From: Paenibacillus sp. FSL R10-2782
Lineage (GTDB): Bacteria > Bacillota > Bacilli > Paenibacillales > Paenibacillaceae
NCBI RefSeq assembly: GCF_038592985.1
Contig: NZ_CP151951.1
Coordinates: forward strand, 239,001-303,000
DNA length: 64,000 nucleotides
Reading direction: 5' to 3'
The position numbers were made by a program, and so were the translations under genes. Each line of letters starts with the position of its first letter. Positions within the stretch are counted from its first letter, which is position 1. This document shows, one piece after another, positions 1-9,006 of the stretch. The notes beneath the pieces were generated by a model. That model was not told the DNA's origin. It did not search any database and was given only the letters and a program-made list of their open reading frames with translations.

Positions 1-510
1 ATCGTCGGTCAGGTGTGCGAGGAACTGGATGTTCCGTACTTCTCTTGTCGGGGGTATGTGAGTCAGTCGGAAATGTGGGCTGCAGCTCAGCGACTTGAAG
101 ATGTGGCGGGACAAAAAGATATCCATATTATCCATTTAGGTGACCATGACCCAAGCGGGAAGGACATGAGCCGGGATATCTGCGATCGGTTAGAGCTTTT
201 CGGTGTGATGGTTGAATTTGAACGAATCGCCCTCAACTTCGATCAGATTGAAGCGTTTAACCCGCCACCTAACCCTACTAAATTAACGGATAGCCGGGCA
301 CCGGGATACATCGCTAATTTTGGGCATGAATGCTGGGAACTTGACGCTTTACGGCCCGATATCATTGAATCGTTAATTCGCGAGTCTGTTAACAAGTATT
401 GTGACTTGGAACTGCTACAAGAGGCCAAGGTCAGAGAAGAAGAGGCAAAGCGTACTTTAAGAGCTGTTGCCCATGATTGGCCTAATATTGAAAGTAATTA
501 TTCAAATTAA
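1..510 (+). CDS. Toprim-domain phage protein (topoisomerase VI A / Spo11-like), 5' truncated
   Basis: The reading frame is open from base 1, so the N-terminus lies outside the window. The visible part has a Toprim-like core: a hydrophobic strand leading to HLGDHDPSGKDMSRDI, with the acidic DxD pattern that binds metal in Toprim domains. A C-terminal charged helix follows (residues LLQEAKVREEEAKRTLRAV). Phage proteins of this kind are often annotated as topoisomerase VI subunit A-like, but the cleavage-tyrosine domain would be upstream and cannot be seen. It leads the early gene run and precedes the next gene by 22 bases. Function beyond a Toprim nucleic-acid enzyme is not established. Confidence 0.6.
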   Translation: MVGQVCEELDVPYFSCRGYVSQSEMWAAAQRLEDVAGQKDIHIIHLGDHDPSGKDMSRDICDRLELFGVMVEFERIALNFDQIEAFNPPPNPTKLTDSRAPGYIANFGHECWELDALRPDIIESLIRESVNKYCDLELLQEAKVREEEAKRTLRAVAHDWPNIESNYSN

Positions 511-532
511 TAATCCTTAGGAGGACTCATAC

Positions 533-934
533 ATGCCCGTTCAAATTAATATCACTGGCGAAGATGCCAACCAAGCTATAGAAGAATTCGCCATTTTATC
601 TGCCGCTTTTACAGGTGTCCAGGCTCCAACTGTTCAGCCTACCCCGCAAGAGGATAAGCCTAAGCGCAATCGCACCACAGCGCCAAAACCTGAACCGAAG
701 GAAGATCCAAACCCGGATAAAGTCAGTAATGAGGTTCAGGAAGACGGTAAAAAAATTGATATTCCTAGTGTGCTTGAGCTGCGGGAAGCTGCTGCAGGTG
801 TTGGCTCAACACCAGAAGCTAAAGCCAAGATCAAGGCGCTGCTGGATCAGTACGAAGCCCGTAATCTTTCCGCTGTTCCTGATGATCAAAAAGTCGGATT
901 TCTCGCAGCCTTGAAGGCTTTGGCTAATGAGTAG
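533..934 (+). CDS. small phage protein of unknown function with disordered middle
   Basis: This 133-residue protein starts at an ATG behind AGGAGG at 520-525. The middle (about residues 35-75) is rich in Pro, Lys, Glu and Asn and looks unstructured. A compact Ala-rich helical C-terminus (about residues 80-133) follows and ends in LAALKALANE. I do not recognise a family with an assigned function. Its stop overlaps the start of the DUF2800 nuclease gene by 8 bases, so the two are probably translationally coupled and expressed with the replication genes. Confidence 0.7.
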   Translation: MPVQINITGEDANQAIEEFAILSAAFTGVQAPTVQPTPQEDKPKRNRTTAPKPEPKEDPNPDKVSNEVQEDGKKIDIPSVLELREAAAGVGSTPEAKAKIKALLDQYEARNLSAVPDDQKVGFLAALKALANE

Positions 935-2126
935 CCAACCGCATGCCGAACGTGCCCATGCTTTACTGGGCGCGTCCAAGGCTAGTCAGTGGATCAATTG
1001 TCCTCCAAGTGCAAGGCTTCAAGAGAGTGTGCCGGACAAGCGCAGCGCATATGCCGATGAAGGTACAGCAGCCCACGAGCTATCCGAAATTAAGCTGCGC
1101 CGCCGAATCTTACCTTGTGATTCCAAGGAACGTAAACGGCTTGATAAAGAACTTACCAAAATTAAGGCCTCAGAGTATTACAATCCCGAAATGGAGAATG
1201 CCACCGACGATTATGTAGAGGTAGTGGAAGAACGTTTTATGGCTGCAAAAGCCCGTTCTGCTGATGCGCTGGTGCTGTTGGAAGAACGGCTGGATTATAC
1301 CGCTTGGGTGCCTGATGGTTTCGGTACGGGTGATGTGGTGCTGATTGCAGACGGTGTGATGGAGATTATCGACCTTAAATATGGTAAGGGCGTTCCGGTG
1401 AGCGCTATTGGTAACCCACAGATGCGGATTTATGCTCTTGGTGCCTATGACGCTTACAGCTACCTGTACGACATTCACGAGATTCATATGACTATCGTAC
1501 AGCCGCGCCTTGATAGTGTCAGTACAGACAGTATTCAGGTGGATGAGTTGCTTGAATGGGCCGAGACTGTGGTCAGGCCTGCTGCTGCCCTGGCATTTGC
1601 CGGAGAGGGTGATTTTACAGCGGGGGATCATTGCCGCTGGTGCAAAGTCAAGGGGAAATGTCGTGCTCGTGCCGATGCCAATATGGCCGCCTTGGCTCAC
1701 GAGTTCAAGGACCCGGCACTTTTAAGCCTGGATGAAGTCAGTTCCATTCTGTTCATTGCGGATCAGCTTTCCACTTGGGCAAAAGATGTGAAGGACTATG
1801 CTTTTGATCAGGCGAAGAACGGTCAGGCTATTCCGGCTTGGAAGTTGGTTGAGGGGCGTAGTAATCGGGCTATCACAGACAAGGAAGCTGCCAAAGCCGC
1901 AATGATAGCGGCTGAAATAGACGCGGACAAGTACCTCAAGCCGCAGGAGCTGCTTGGTATTGGCGATCTGGAAAAACGGATTGGCAAGAAGGAGCTTACG
2001 GCCTTGATCGGGGGCTTCATCATTAAGCCTGCTGGTAAACCTGTGCTCGTACCGGAGACGGATAAGCGTCCAGGGCTTAACAGTGTAGACGCTGATTTCG
2101 CAAATGAAAATTTTGGGGAGGGTTGA
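927..2126 (+). CDS. DUF2800 protein, Cas4/RecB-like nuclease
   Basis: The 399-residue protein has the hallmarks of the phage DUF2800 family. An N-terminal segment ASKASQWINCPPSARLQES opens it. The acidic core contains GDVVLIADGVMEIIDLKYGK with the D-x-K of a PD-(D/E)XK nuclease near residue 150. A cysteine cluster CRWCKVKGKC near residue 235 could be part of an iron-sulfur or zinc site, as in Cas4 and AddB. The protein probably trims DNA ends during phage recombination or replication. It pairs with the DUF2815 ssDNA-binding protein just downstream, an arrangement typical of Gram-positive phages. Biochemical activity is inferred from the motif only. Confidence 0.8.
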   Translation: MSSQPHAERAHALLGASKASQWINCPPSARLQESVPDKRSAYADEGTAAHELSEIKLRRRILPCDSKERKRLDKELTKIKASEYYNPEMENATDDYVEVVEERFMAAKARSADALVLLEERLDYTAWVPDGFGTGDVVLIADGVMEIIDLKYGKGVPVSAIGNPQMRIYALGAYDAYSYLYDIHEIHMTIVQPRLDSVSTDSIQVDELLEWAETVVRPAAALAFAGEGDFTAGDHCRWCKVKGKCRARADANMAALAHEFKDPALLSLDEVSSILFIADQLSTWAKDVKDYAFDQAKNGQAIPAWKLVEGRSNRAITDKEAAKAAMIAAEIDADKYLKPQELLGIGDLEKRIGKKELTALIGGFIIKPAGKPVLVPETDKRPGLNSVDADFANENFGEG

Positions 2127-2223
2127 CATGGGAGATATAGCAGATTATCACGTTGATAGGATGTCTTCCGGTGCTTGGTCTTCTGGCTATCATAACAATT
2201 CAATTCAAAGGAGAAATGGAAAA

Positions 2224-2823
2224 ATGGCAATCGACAACCAAACAACCAAAGTAGTTACAGGAAAGGTGCGCCTTTCGTACTGCAACATTTTTGTACCACA
2301 GGCCAATGATCAAGGCGTTGATAAATACGGCACAGCTATTCTGATTCCTAAATCAGACAAGGACACGCTGCGGAAGATTAAAGCGGCTGTAGACGCTGCT
2401 GTTGAGCTTGGTAAAAGCAAATGGGGCGGTAAGATTCCGGCTAACCTTAAAAAACCGCTGCGGGACGGTGACGAAGAACGCCCGGATGATGAAGCTTACG
2501 CAGGGCATTATTTCTTAAATGCTTCCTCTAATAACAAACCTGGTATTGCTAAACCAACGGGTAAGGACGCGAACGGTAAAACCAAATTTGCCGAAATTAC
2601 GGACTCTACTGAGGTATACAGTGGCTGCTTTGCCAAGGTGTCCCTTAACTTTTATCCGTATGATGCGAAAGGAAACCGGGGGGTCGCAGCCGGGTTGAAT
2701 AACATTGTTAAGGTCCAGGATGGTGATTTCTTGGGTGGTCGTTCCAGTGTTAACGACGACTTCGCAGGCGAGGATTTTGACGACATTGTGGACATTAGCG
2801 ACGATGACGACTTTTTGAGCTAA
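2224..2823 (+). CDS. DUF2815 ssDNA-binding protein
   Basis: The start chosen is the ATG at 2224, behind AAAGGAG at 2208-2214; the frame stays open upstream to 2104 but without a ribosome binding site. The 199-residue product has an OB-fold-type beta-rich body (VTGKVRLSYCNIFVPQ at the N-terminus) and ends in a very acidic tail, DDIVDISDDDDFLS. Such tails recruit partner proteins in ssDNA-binding proteins such as T7 gp2.5 and SSB. It lies between the DUF2800 nuclease and the DNA polymerase, consistent with a replication and recombination role. A hairpin terminator follows at 2838. Confidence 0.8.
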   Translation: MAIDNQTTKVVTGKVRLSYCNIFVPQANDQGVDKYGTAILIPKSDKDTLRKIKAAVDAAVELGKSKWGGKIPANLKKPLRDGDEERPDDEAYAGHYFLNASSNNKPGIAKPTGKDANGKTKFAEITDSTEVYSGCFAKVSLNFYPYDAKGNRGVAAGLNNIVKVQDGDFLGGRSSVNDDFAGEDFDDIVDISDDDDFLS

Positions 2824-2837
2824 GTAACAGGATGCGT

Positions 2838-2866
2838 AAGGGGGATTTTTAGTGCCCCCTTTTTCT
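2838..2866 (+). terminator. intrinsic terminator after DUF2815 gene
   Basis: A 7-bp stem AAGGGGG / CCCCCTT with a 10-base loop runs straight into TTTTTC. It sits 15 bases after the DUF2815 stop and before the MazG-like gene, so it may attenuate transcription between the two. Confidence 0.7.
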
Positions 2867-2892
2867 TTACCAAAAAATCGGGAGGAATCACG

Positions 2893-3219
2893 ATGAATAT
2901 ACAGGATTTGGTTAAAAAGACACATGAAAATGCAGTGAATAAAGGTTGGTACGAGGAACCCCGCAGCTTTGGTGATGTAATTGCTTTGTCCCATGCGGAG
3001 CTGTCAGAAGCACTGGAAGACTACCGGAACGGACACGGCTTGAAAGAAATCTACTTTGAAGGATCGAAACCCTGCGGCATTCCAATTGAACTAGCTGACA
3101 CGCTGCTACGTATTTTCGACTTCTGTGGTCATGTAGGCATTGACCTCGAAGCAGCTCTGGCTGAAAAGATGGCTTACAACGAATCCCGGCCACATAAGCA
3201 TGGCGGCAAGGTCATATGA
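2893..3219 (+). CDS. MazG-like NTP pyrophosphohydrolase-family protein
   Basis: This 108-residue all-helical protein resembles small MazG/dUTPase-type all-alpha nucleotide pyrophosphohydrolases. It has the acidic metal-binding pattern HAELSEALEDYR (about residues 36-47) and a second helix with PIELADTLLRIFDF (about 69-82), giving the E-x-x-E and E-x-x-D sets. Such phage enzymes are thought to clean or balance nucleotide pools. It starts behind GGGAGG and overlaps the DNA polymerase gene by four bases (ATGA), so both are probably co-translated. Confidence 0.75.
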   Translation: MNIQDLVKKTHENAVNKGWYEEPRSFGDVIALSHAELSEALEDYRNGHGLKEIYFEGSKPCGIPIELADTLLRIFDFCGHVGIDLEAALAEKMAYNESRPHKHGGKVI

Positions 3220-5174
3220 CAAAGGTTCTGCAAATTGACATTGAGACGCACAGCAGCGTTGATATTCGGAAATCAGGGGTGTACCCCTACGTTGAAGCTC
3301 CAGACTTTGAAGTGTTGCTTTTTGCTTATGCCTTGAATGATGAGCCTGTTACCGTTGTTGATCTGCTGGATTATGAAGACATTCCCGAATCTGTACTTGA
3401 AGCGTTATGGGACCCCACCGTACTTAAAACAGCCTATAATGCCAACTTTGAACGAACGGCTTTGCGCAAGCATTTCAACCAAGACATGCCTGCGGATCAG
3501 TGGCAGTGTACCTCTGTTTTGGCGCTCACGCAAGGGCTACCGGGTACGTTGGACGGGGTTGCTAAGGTACTGGATCTGGGAGAGCAAAAGGATAGTAAAG
3601 GCAAGGCGCTCATTAAATATTTCAGTGTGCCGTGTAAGCCAACCAAGGTTAATGGGGGGCGAACCCGTAATATGCCCTGGCATGACCCTGACAAGTGGCA
3701 GGAATTTAAAGATTACTGTGTTCAGGATGTTGTGGTAGAACGGGAAATTCGCCGCAAGCTGGTTAAATATTCGCCTTCTAGATTTGAACAGAAGCTTTGG
3801 GCGCTGGATCAGCGGATCAATGACATAGGTATTCAAGTAGACCCGCAAATGGTGGAACATGCGATTGCGTGTGATGCCGCGTTCCAAGAACGCAAGCTGA
3901 CGGAAGCCGCAGCGCTTACAGGTCTTGAGAATCCAAATAGCCTGACCCAAATTAAAGGGTGGCTTGGGGATCAAGGGTTAACTGTTTCTACTCTTACTAA
4001 GGAAACGATGTCGGATCTACTCAAGCAAGCCAAAGAGGAAGGGTTAACCGAGGCGCTTCAAATGTTGAACCTACGCCGGGAAATGGCAAAAACCAGTGTG
4101 AAGAAATACGAGGCCATGGATCGGGCTTTCGGTCCTGATTCACGGGTACGCGGATTGCTCCAATTTTATGGGGCTAACCGGACAGGCCGATGGGCCGGAC
4201 GACTGGTGCAGGTGCAAAACCTTCCAAAGAACGAGCTTCCTGATCTGGATCTTGCCCGGAGACTGCTGCTGGCAGGAGACTATGAATTTATTGAAATGCT
4301 TTACCCTAGCGTTCCAGATGTCCTGTCCCAGTTGATCCGGACGGCATTCATAGCCTCAGAAGGTAACCGATTCATTGTTGCGGATTTTAGCGCCATCGAA
4401 GCTCGGGTAATCGCTTGGCTTGCCGATGAGCTATGGCGAATGGTCGTGTTCCGTGGTCACGGCAAGATATATGAAGCTTCCGCTTCGCAGATGTTCAAAG
4501 TACCGATTGAAGAGATTGGTAAGGGGAATCCGTTGCGTCAGAAAGGTAAAATCGCAGAGCTGGCGCTAGGGTATGGCGGTAGTGTCGGTGCTTTGGAACA
4601 AATGGGTGCCCTCAAAATGGGGCTGGAGCCGGATGAACTTAAACCACTCGTTGATGCTTGGCGTGCGGCTAATCGAAAGATTACAAAATTCTGGTGGAAT
4701 GTGGGCGACGCTGCAATGTCTGCTGTTGCGGATCAGCGCAAAGTGGTTCTACATCACGGCTTGGAATTTAGCTGTAATGGCGGTTCTCTTTACATCAGGC
4801 TTCCCAGTGGTCGCCGTCTGGCTTACGTAAACCCAAAGATCAAGGAAGGCAAATTTGGAAAGCCTGCATTGACCTATGAAGGTATTAACCAGACGAAGGG
4901 CCGTTGGGAGCGGATCGACACATATGGGCCGAAGTTAGTGGAGAACATCGTCCAGGCGATAAGTCGAGACTGTTTGGCTGAAAGTATGATCCGACTGGAC
5001 GATGCTGGATACAAAACAGTTATGCATGTGCATGATGAGGTGGTTATTGACGAACCAGTAGACCAGGATTCAATGGCTGAGATTGTTGGTATAATGGGTC
5101 AGCCTATCAGTTGGGCCCCTGGATTGCCCTTACGAGCGGATGCCTATGAGACTGTTTATTATAGAAAAGATTAA
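3216..5174 (+). CDS. family A DNA polymerase with 3'-5' exonuclease
   Basis: The 652-residue protein starts with an Exo I motif LQIDIETHSS and has a further exonuclease segment around YNANFERTALRKHF. Polymerase motif A is VADFSAIEARVIAWLA near residue 390, motif B is RQKGKIAELALGYGG near residue 440, and motif C is MHVHDEVVID near residue 604. These are the catalytic Asp and fingers residues of A-family enzymes. The length and layout match T7-like and Gram-positive phage replicative polymerases, which lack the 5'-3' exonuclease of host Pol I. It should be the phage replicase. The start overlaps the MazG-like gene. Confidence 0.93.
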   Translation: MTKVLQIDIETHSSVDIRKSGVYPYVEAPDFEVLLFAYALNDEPVTVVDLLDYEDIPESVLEALWDPTVLKTAYNANFERTALRKHFNQDMPADQWQCTSVLALTQGLPGTLDGVAKVLDLGEQKDSKGKALIKYFSVPCKPTKVNGGRTRNMPWHDPDKWQEFKDYCVQDVVVEREIRRKLVKYSPSRFEQKLWALDQRINDIGIQVDPQMVEHAIACDAAFQERKLTEAAALTGLENPNSLTQIKGWLGDQGLTVSTLTKETMSDLLKQAKEEGLTEALQMLNLRREMAKTSVKKYEAMDRAFGPDSRVRGLLQFYGANRTGRWAGRLVQVQNLPKNELPDLDLARRLLLAGDYEFIEMLYPSVPDVLSQLIRTAFIASEGNRFIVADFSAIEARVIAWLADELWRMVVFRGHGKIYEASASQMFKVPIEEIGKGNPLRQKGKIAELALGYGGSVGALEQMGALKMGLEPDELKPLVDAWRAANRKITKFWWNVGDAAMSAVADQRKVVLHHGLEFSCNGGSLYIRLPSGRRLAYVNPKIKEGKFGKPALTYEGINQTKGRWERIDTYGPKLVENIVQAISRDCLAESMIRLDDAGYKTVMHVHDEVVIDEPVDQDSMAEIVGIMGQPISWAPGLPLRADAYETVYYRKD

Positions 5175-5242
5175 GCCTCTTTAATTTTATTTTTTTTCTA
5201 TATCATCGAGATATTAAAATTTTCCTATTAAAAGGATAATAT

Positions 5243-5623
5243 TTGTATTCTTTCTTGATTGAGAGAAATGGTATCAGCTACGATCCCTTCATGTCTCGTG
5301 TGAACCGGGGCTGGTCAATGGAAAAAGCCGCCACTAAGCCATTACCGACAGCGGAAGAAAGACGGCAGCAGTCGCAACACGCTACTAATCATCTTCGGGT
5401 GTATCCCGTGGAATACATCCAACTCGCTAACCAAAACGGCATTCCCTATCATACATTCTTTAACCGGGCTAAGAACTGTGGTTGGGATATGGATCGGGCT
5501 GCAACGGAGCCGTTATGGACGCGGGAGCAAATGGGCAGGCTGGGAGCTCAGCGATTGCGTGAGCGTGAAGGCGATTGGGCTGCACAGATTTTTGGAAAAC
5601 AACAAATGAGCCGAAAGGGTTGA
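5243..5623 (+). CDS. phage protein with two copies of a putative DNA-binding repeat
   Basis: The 126-residue protein starts at TTG 5243 behind AAAGGA at 5231-5236. It holds two related segments about 55 residues apart: NGISYDPFMSRVNRGWSMEK (from about residue 9) and NGIPYHTFFNRAKNCGWDMD (from about residue 65), each followed by A-A-T-x-P-L. The pattern NGI-x-Y-x-x-F-x-x-R-x-GW looks like the small helix-turn-helix repeats found next to homing-type nucleases and in other phage proteins. No nuclease motif is seen. A DNA-binding role is inferred. The 68 AT-rich bases before it hold no other gene. Confidence 0.6.
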   Translation: MYSFLIERNGISYDPFMSRVNRGWSMEKAATKPLPTAEERRQQSQHATNHLRVYPVEYIQLANQNGIPYHTFFNRAKNCGWDMDRAATEPLWTREQMGRLGAQRLREREGDWAAQIFGKQQMSRKG

Positions 5624-5629
5624 CTATAA

Positions 5630-6268
5630 ATGAATAAAAATGATCTGAAAAAAGTGATTAAATCCCGTATTGCGAATCAAAAAGAGGCACTGGAGGAATC
5701 ACGGCCTACCGGTCTGCTCACGGCTCAACGATTCTTCAAGCAACATGCACCGCACATAAAATTCACCGTGATTGATGATCATGTGGATTCTATCGATCAT
5801 ATTGGTGATGAGCTTGCAAAGCAGTTCTACACTGTAAACGACAGTGAATATTCCGGTTTTGGCGGAGCATTATCTGCCTTACGAAATACCCAATCAAGGG
5901 TTGTAGATGCTTTGTCCAGTGTCTTTGATTTCGCAGCAGCCAACGGGTCAAGCTGGAAAACAGACTATCAGCTACGTAAATTCCTGAATTATCCTATCAG
6001 CAAAGAGATCGAGGCTATTGCCGATGATCTTACAACTAAATATTACGATCAGCGGGTAGCTTTGGACAAGCTTGAACTGGAATTGTTGTCCGTGGTGACG
6101 GCTGCCAAGAGCGCGAAGGCTGCGACTGAGACATTGGACGAACTAGGTATCACTCTAGATATTCCTGAGGCTAAGCAGGTTCAATCCAATCTGCCGGCAG
6201 TAGTTCAGTTGTCTGTACCGACAACGTTGTTCAACAAAGATATCAAAAAGGAAGGTGCCGGGGCATGA
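5630..6268 (+). CDS. phage protein of unknown function
   Basis: This 212-residue protein follows the repeat protein by six bases and starts behind AAAGGG. It is mostly helical with a region rich in Ala, Lys and Glu (about residues 140-175) that may form a coiled coil, and no cysteines or catalytic motif that I recognise. Its stop overlaps the next start (ATGA). Position within the replication block suggests an accessory replication or nucleotide role, but the sequence alone gives no function. Confidence 0.65.
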   Translation: MNKNDLKKVIKSRIANQKEALEESRPTGLLTAQRFFKQHAPHIKFTVIDDHVDSIDHIGDELAKQFYTVNDSEYSGFGGALSALRNTQSRVVDALSSVFDFAAANGSSWKTDYQLRKFLNYPISKEIEAIADDLTTKYYDQRVALDKLELELLSVVTAAKSAKAATETLDELGITLDIPEAKQVQSNLPAVVQLSVPTTLFNKDIKKEGAGA

Positions 6269-6621
6269 GTAAAAAAGTGATCGTTACGAGACCCCAAGCC
6301 GAAGCGCTTAACGGAATCATCCTCAACATGGAACAATTCGAAGCTATCAGGGCTCATGTGCTATCAAACGGATCATGCTGGGCCCGACTTGACCGGGCAG
6401 CGCTTAACGGTATGAGCGCTGAGGACCTTATTAGCGCGCTGGTGTTTGATTTTGAGGTTGAGAAGACGCCGCATGAACGGTTAGCGGAGGTGTACCAGTC
6501 GCCGGGGAAATCCGGTATATCACGTTCGTATATCACTTCTATGCATTCGGAGGGCTTTCGAACCGGTATTAAAACGGCCCTTGAGTTTTTAGGCATTGAG
6601 GTAACAGGGGTCAATGTGTGA
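6265..6621 (+). CDS. small phage protein of unknown function
   Basis: A 118-residue protein overlapping its neighbour upstream by four bases. The C-terminal half has a pattern PHERLAEVYQ...FRTGIKTALEFLGIEV, reminiscent of small phage proteins that end with a helix and are found next to replication genes. I cannot assign a function. It ends 12 bases before the primase-helicase gene, so it belongs to the same early transcript. Confidence 0.65.
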   Translation: MSKKVIVTRPQAEALNGIILNMEQFEAIRAHVLSNGSCWARLDRAALNGMSAEDLISALVFDFEVEKTPHERLAEVYQSPGKSGISRSYITSMHSEGFRTGIKTALEFLGIEVTGVNV

Positions 6622-6633
6622 TTTGATTGAAAG

Positions 6634-9006
6634 GTGTTGGCTGAATTGACTGAACTAGAACTGGATATAAGCTTCGGGAAGCATCGGGCAGACACGAATT
6701 GGAAGCCGGAGTATTTAACCTGGGAAGAGTTCGTTACCCGGCTGCAAAAGGTACGACGGACGGTGGAGACGATGGCGCAGTATGACGGCATGAATGCCGC
6801 TTCTCAGGGTAAAGCCAAAGATGGTCCTGCTTTTGTTGGCGGTATGATACGGGGCGGCCGCCGGAAAAAGGAGAACGTAGACACCCGCAGCTTAATTACT
6901 TTGGATATTGATAACGGTGACGATGATTTTATTTTCACTTGTGACTTGGTGCTTGGGGGGACAGCTTATGTCGTCTACTCCACGCACAGCCACCGTCCAC
7001 ACAAGCCTAAATACCGTTTGATCATCCCTGTTGATCGGGCTATGAGCCCGGATGAGTACGCGGCAGTCAGCCGGAAGCTGGCAGAGCAAATTGGCATGAC
7101 GTACTTTGATCGGACGACCTTCGATGTGCATCGTCTCATGTATATGCCAAGTTGCTCCAAGGACGCGAATCCGGTCATTGAAGTGTTTGACGGTGATCCG
7201 CTGGACGTAGACCAGGTACTTGCTCAATACACCAACTGGCAAGACGTTATGGCCTGGCCTCGTCATAAGGACGATAAGGGTGGGCCTGTACTGTTCGGTA
7301 AGAGGGCGCAGGACCCACGGGAGAAGTTCGGCGTTATTGGTCTGTTCTGCCGGGCATTTTCCATTGAAGAGGGAATTGACACGTTTCTGTCTGACACCTA
7401 TACGCCTGGAACGATGGAGAACAGGTATACCTATATCCCCGGCACATCCGCCAATGGTCTGGAAGTTTACCCGGATCAGGATCTAGCCTATTCGCATCAA
7501 GACAGCGATCCGGTGGCTGATGGCCGTACTTATAATGTGTTTGACCTGCTGCGGGTGCATAAGTTTGGGCACCTTGACGAGCGGGTGAAAGACCATACGC
7601 CGGATGCTAAGAAACCGAGCCATCTGGCTATGGAACAGTGGGCGGCGACGCGGCCGGAGGTAAAAAAGCTCAGTACCGCCGAGCGGATGGCTGATTTTGC
7701 AGAGATGGCCGAAGGCTTCGAACCTGATAGTGATGATGAAGACCCGGAGGACGACGAGTGGGAAACGAAGCTGGAGCTTCATCACAAGACAGGCGCATTG
7801 CTACCCACGGCCGGGAACGTGGAGCTAATTCTAACACATGATATCTGGCGTGGCATTCTCGCCTTTGATGCGTTTGGCAATACAGAGGTTATTAAAAAGC
7901 CGTTGCCTTGGCGGCAGAGGGACCGGGAGAACCGGGACTATGAACCCTGGTTGGGGGCCGATGATAAACGGCTGCAACATTGGTTTGCCAAAGCACACAG
8001 TATTAATTCCGCCAAGACCATCCAGAACGCCTTTACGGAGGTTGTTCACCGGAACACGTTCCATCCTATTAAAGCGTATCTGGAAGCTATACCGTGGGAC
8101 GGTGTGCCGCGTGCAGAACGGATTTTCGTGGACTATTTGGGGGCCCCAGATACGCATTATACCCGGCAGGCTACCCGGAAGATGCTACTTGCTGCGGTTA
8201 TGCGGCTCTATCGTCCTGGCTGTAAGTTTGATCAGATGCTTGTTTTAGTGGGGCCCCAGGGGGCAGGTAAGAGTAGTTTGCTGGCGAAACTTGGCCGTGA
8301 GTGGTTTTCTGACAGCTTGCGGACGTTTGAAAATAAGGAAGCCGGGGAGCATTTGCAGTCAGGTTGGATCTTCGAGATCGGGGAGCTGTCGGCGCTTAAA
8401 AAGACTGAAGTGGATGAGGTAAAAGCCTTCTTGTCTAAAACGGAAGACAGGTACCGTGTGGCTTACGATCGGCAAGTTACGGAATTTCCACGTAAATGCG
8501 TGTTCTTCGGGACAACCAATACACGGGATTTTCTTCGCGACACCACAGGAAATCGGCGCTTTTGGCCTGTGGAGATTTTCCCAGATAATGCCGCGCTGAG
8601 CCATTGGGACGATATGGACGATGATGTGGTACGCCAGATATGGGCAGAGGTTATCCGCTGGTTCAAGGCGGGGGAAACCTTGGAGCTGGACCGGGAAGCA
8701 CGCGTGGCGGCAGAGCAGCAGCAAGCATCACACATGGAATCTGATCCGCGTGACGGACTTATTCAGGAATGGCTTGATCAGCCCATTGAAGATGAAATGG
8801 GTCGGCCTACCGAGGATTTTCGGGATCGGGTGTGTGCGTCTCAAATATGGACGGAGTGCCTAGGTAACAAAAAGGGGTCTTTGCGTTCATGGGAAGCTAA
8901 GGAGATTATGAGTATCATGCGCAGTATGCCAGGATGGGAAGAAAGAAAGGGTAAAGCCAAGGTGACGGGCTACGGTGTCCAACGTGTATTTGAGAGGTTG
9001 CACTGA
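6634..9006 (+). CDS. primase-helicase: AEP-like primase fused to VirE/SF3-like helicase
   Basis: The 790-residue protein has an N-terminal primase-like region (about 1-220) with SLITLDIDNGDDDF and YSTHSHRPHKPKYRLIIP, matching the acidic and His patterns of archaeo-eukaryotic-type primases. The C-terminal half is a virulence-associated E ATPase: Walker A GPQGAGKSS near residue 540, an acidic EIGELSAL segment, a sensor FFGTTNTRDFL and an arginine finger region TTGNRRFWPV. It should prime and unwind at the phage origin. The GTG at 6634 sits almost on the GAAAGG; the in-frame TTG at 6646 is an alternative start. Iteron-like repeats follow immediately. Confidence 0.88.
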   Translation: MLAELTELELDISFGKHRADTNWKPEYLTWEEFVTRLQKVRRTVETMAQYDGMNAASQGKAKDGPAFVGGMIRGGRRKKENVDTRSLITLDIDNGDDDFIFTCDLVLGGTAYVVYSTHSHRPHKPKYRLIIPVDRAMSPDEYAAVSRKLAEQIGMTYFDRTTFDVHRLMYMPSCSKDANPVIEVFDGDPLDVDQVLAQYTNWQDVMAWPRHKDDKGGPVLFGKRAQDPREKFGVIGLFCRAFSIEEGIDTFLSDTYTPGTMENRYTYIPGTSANGLEVYPDQDLAYSHQDSDPVADGRTYNVFDLLRVHKFGHLDERVKDHTPDAKKPSHLAMEQWAATRPEVKKLSTAERMADFAEMAEGFEPDSDDEDPEDDEWETKLELHHKTGALLPTAGNVELILTHDIWRGILAFDAFGNTEVIKKPLPWRQRDRENRDYEPWLGADDKRLQHWFAKAHSINSAKTIQNAFTEVVHRNTFHPIKAYLEAIPWDGVPRAERIFVDYLGAPDTHYTRQATRKMLLAAVMRLYRPGCKFDQMLVLVGPQGAGKSSLLAKLGREWFSDSLRTFENKEAGEHLQSGWIFEIGELSALKKTEVDEVKAFLSKTEDRYRVAYDRQVTEFPRKCVFFGTTNTRDFLRDTTGNRRFWPVEIFPDNAALSHWDDMDDDVVRQIWAEVIRWFKAGETLELDREARVAAEQQQASHMESDPRDGLIQEWLDQPIEDEMGRPTEDFRDRVCASQIWTECLGNKKGSLRSWEAKEIMSIMRSMPGWEERKGKAKVTGYGVQRVFERLH

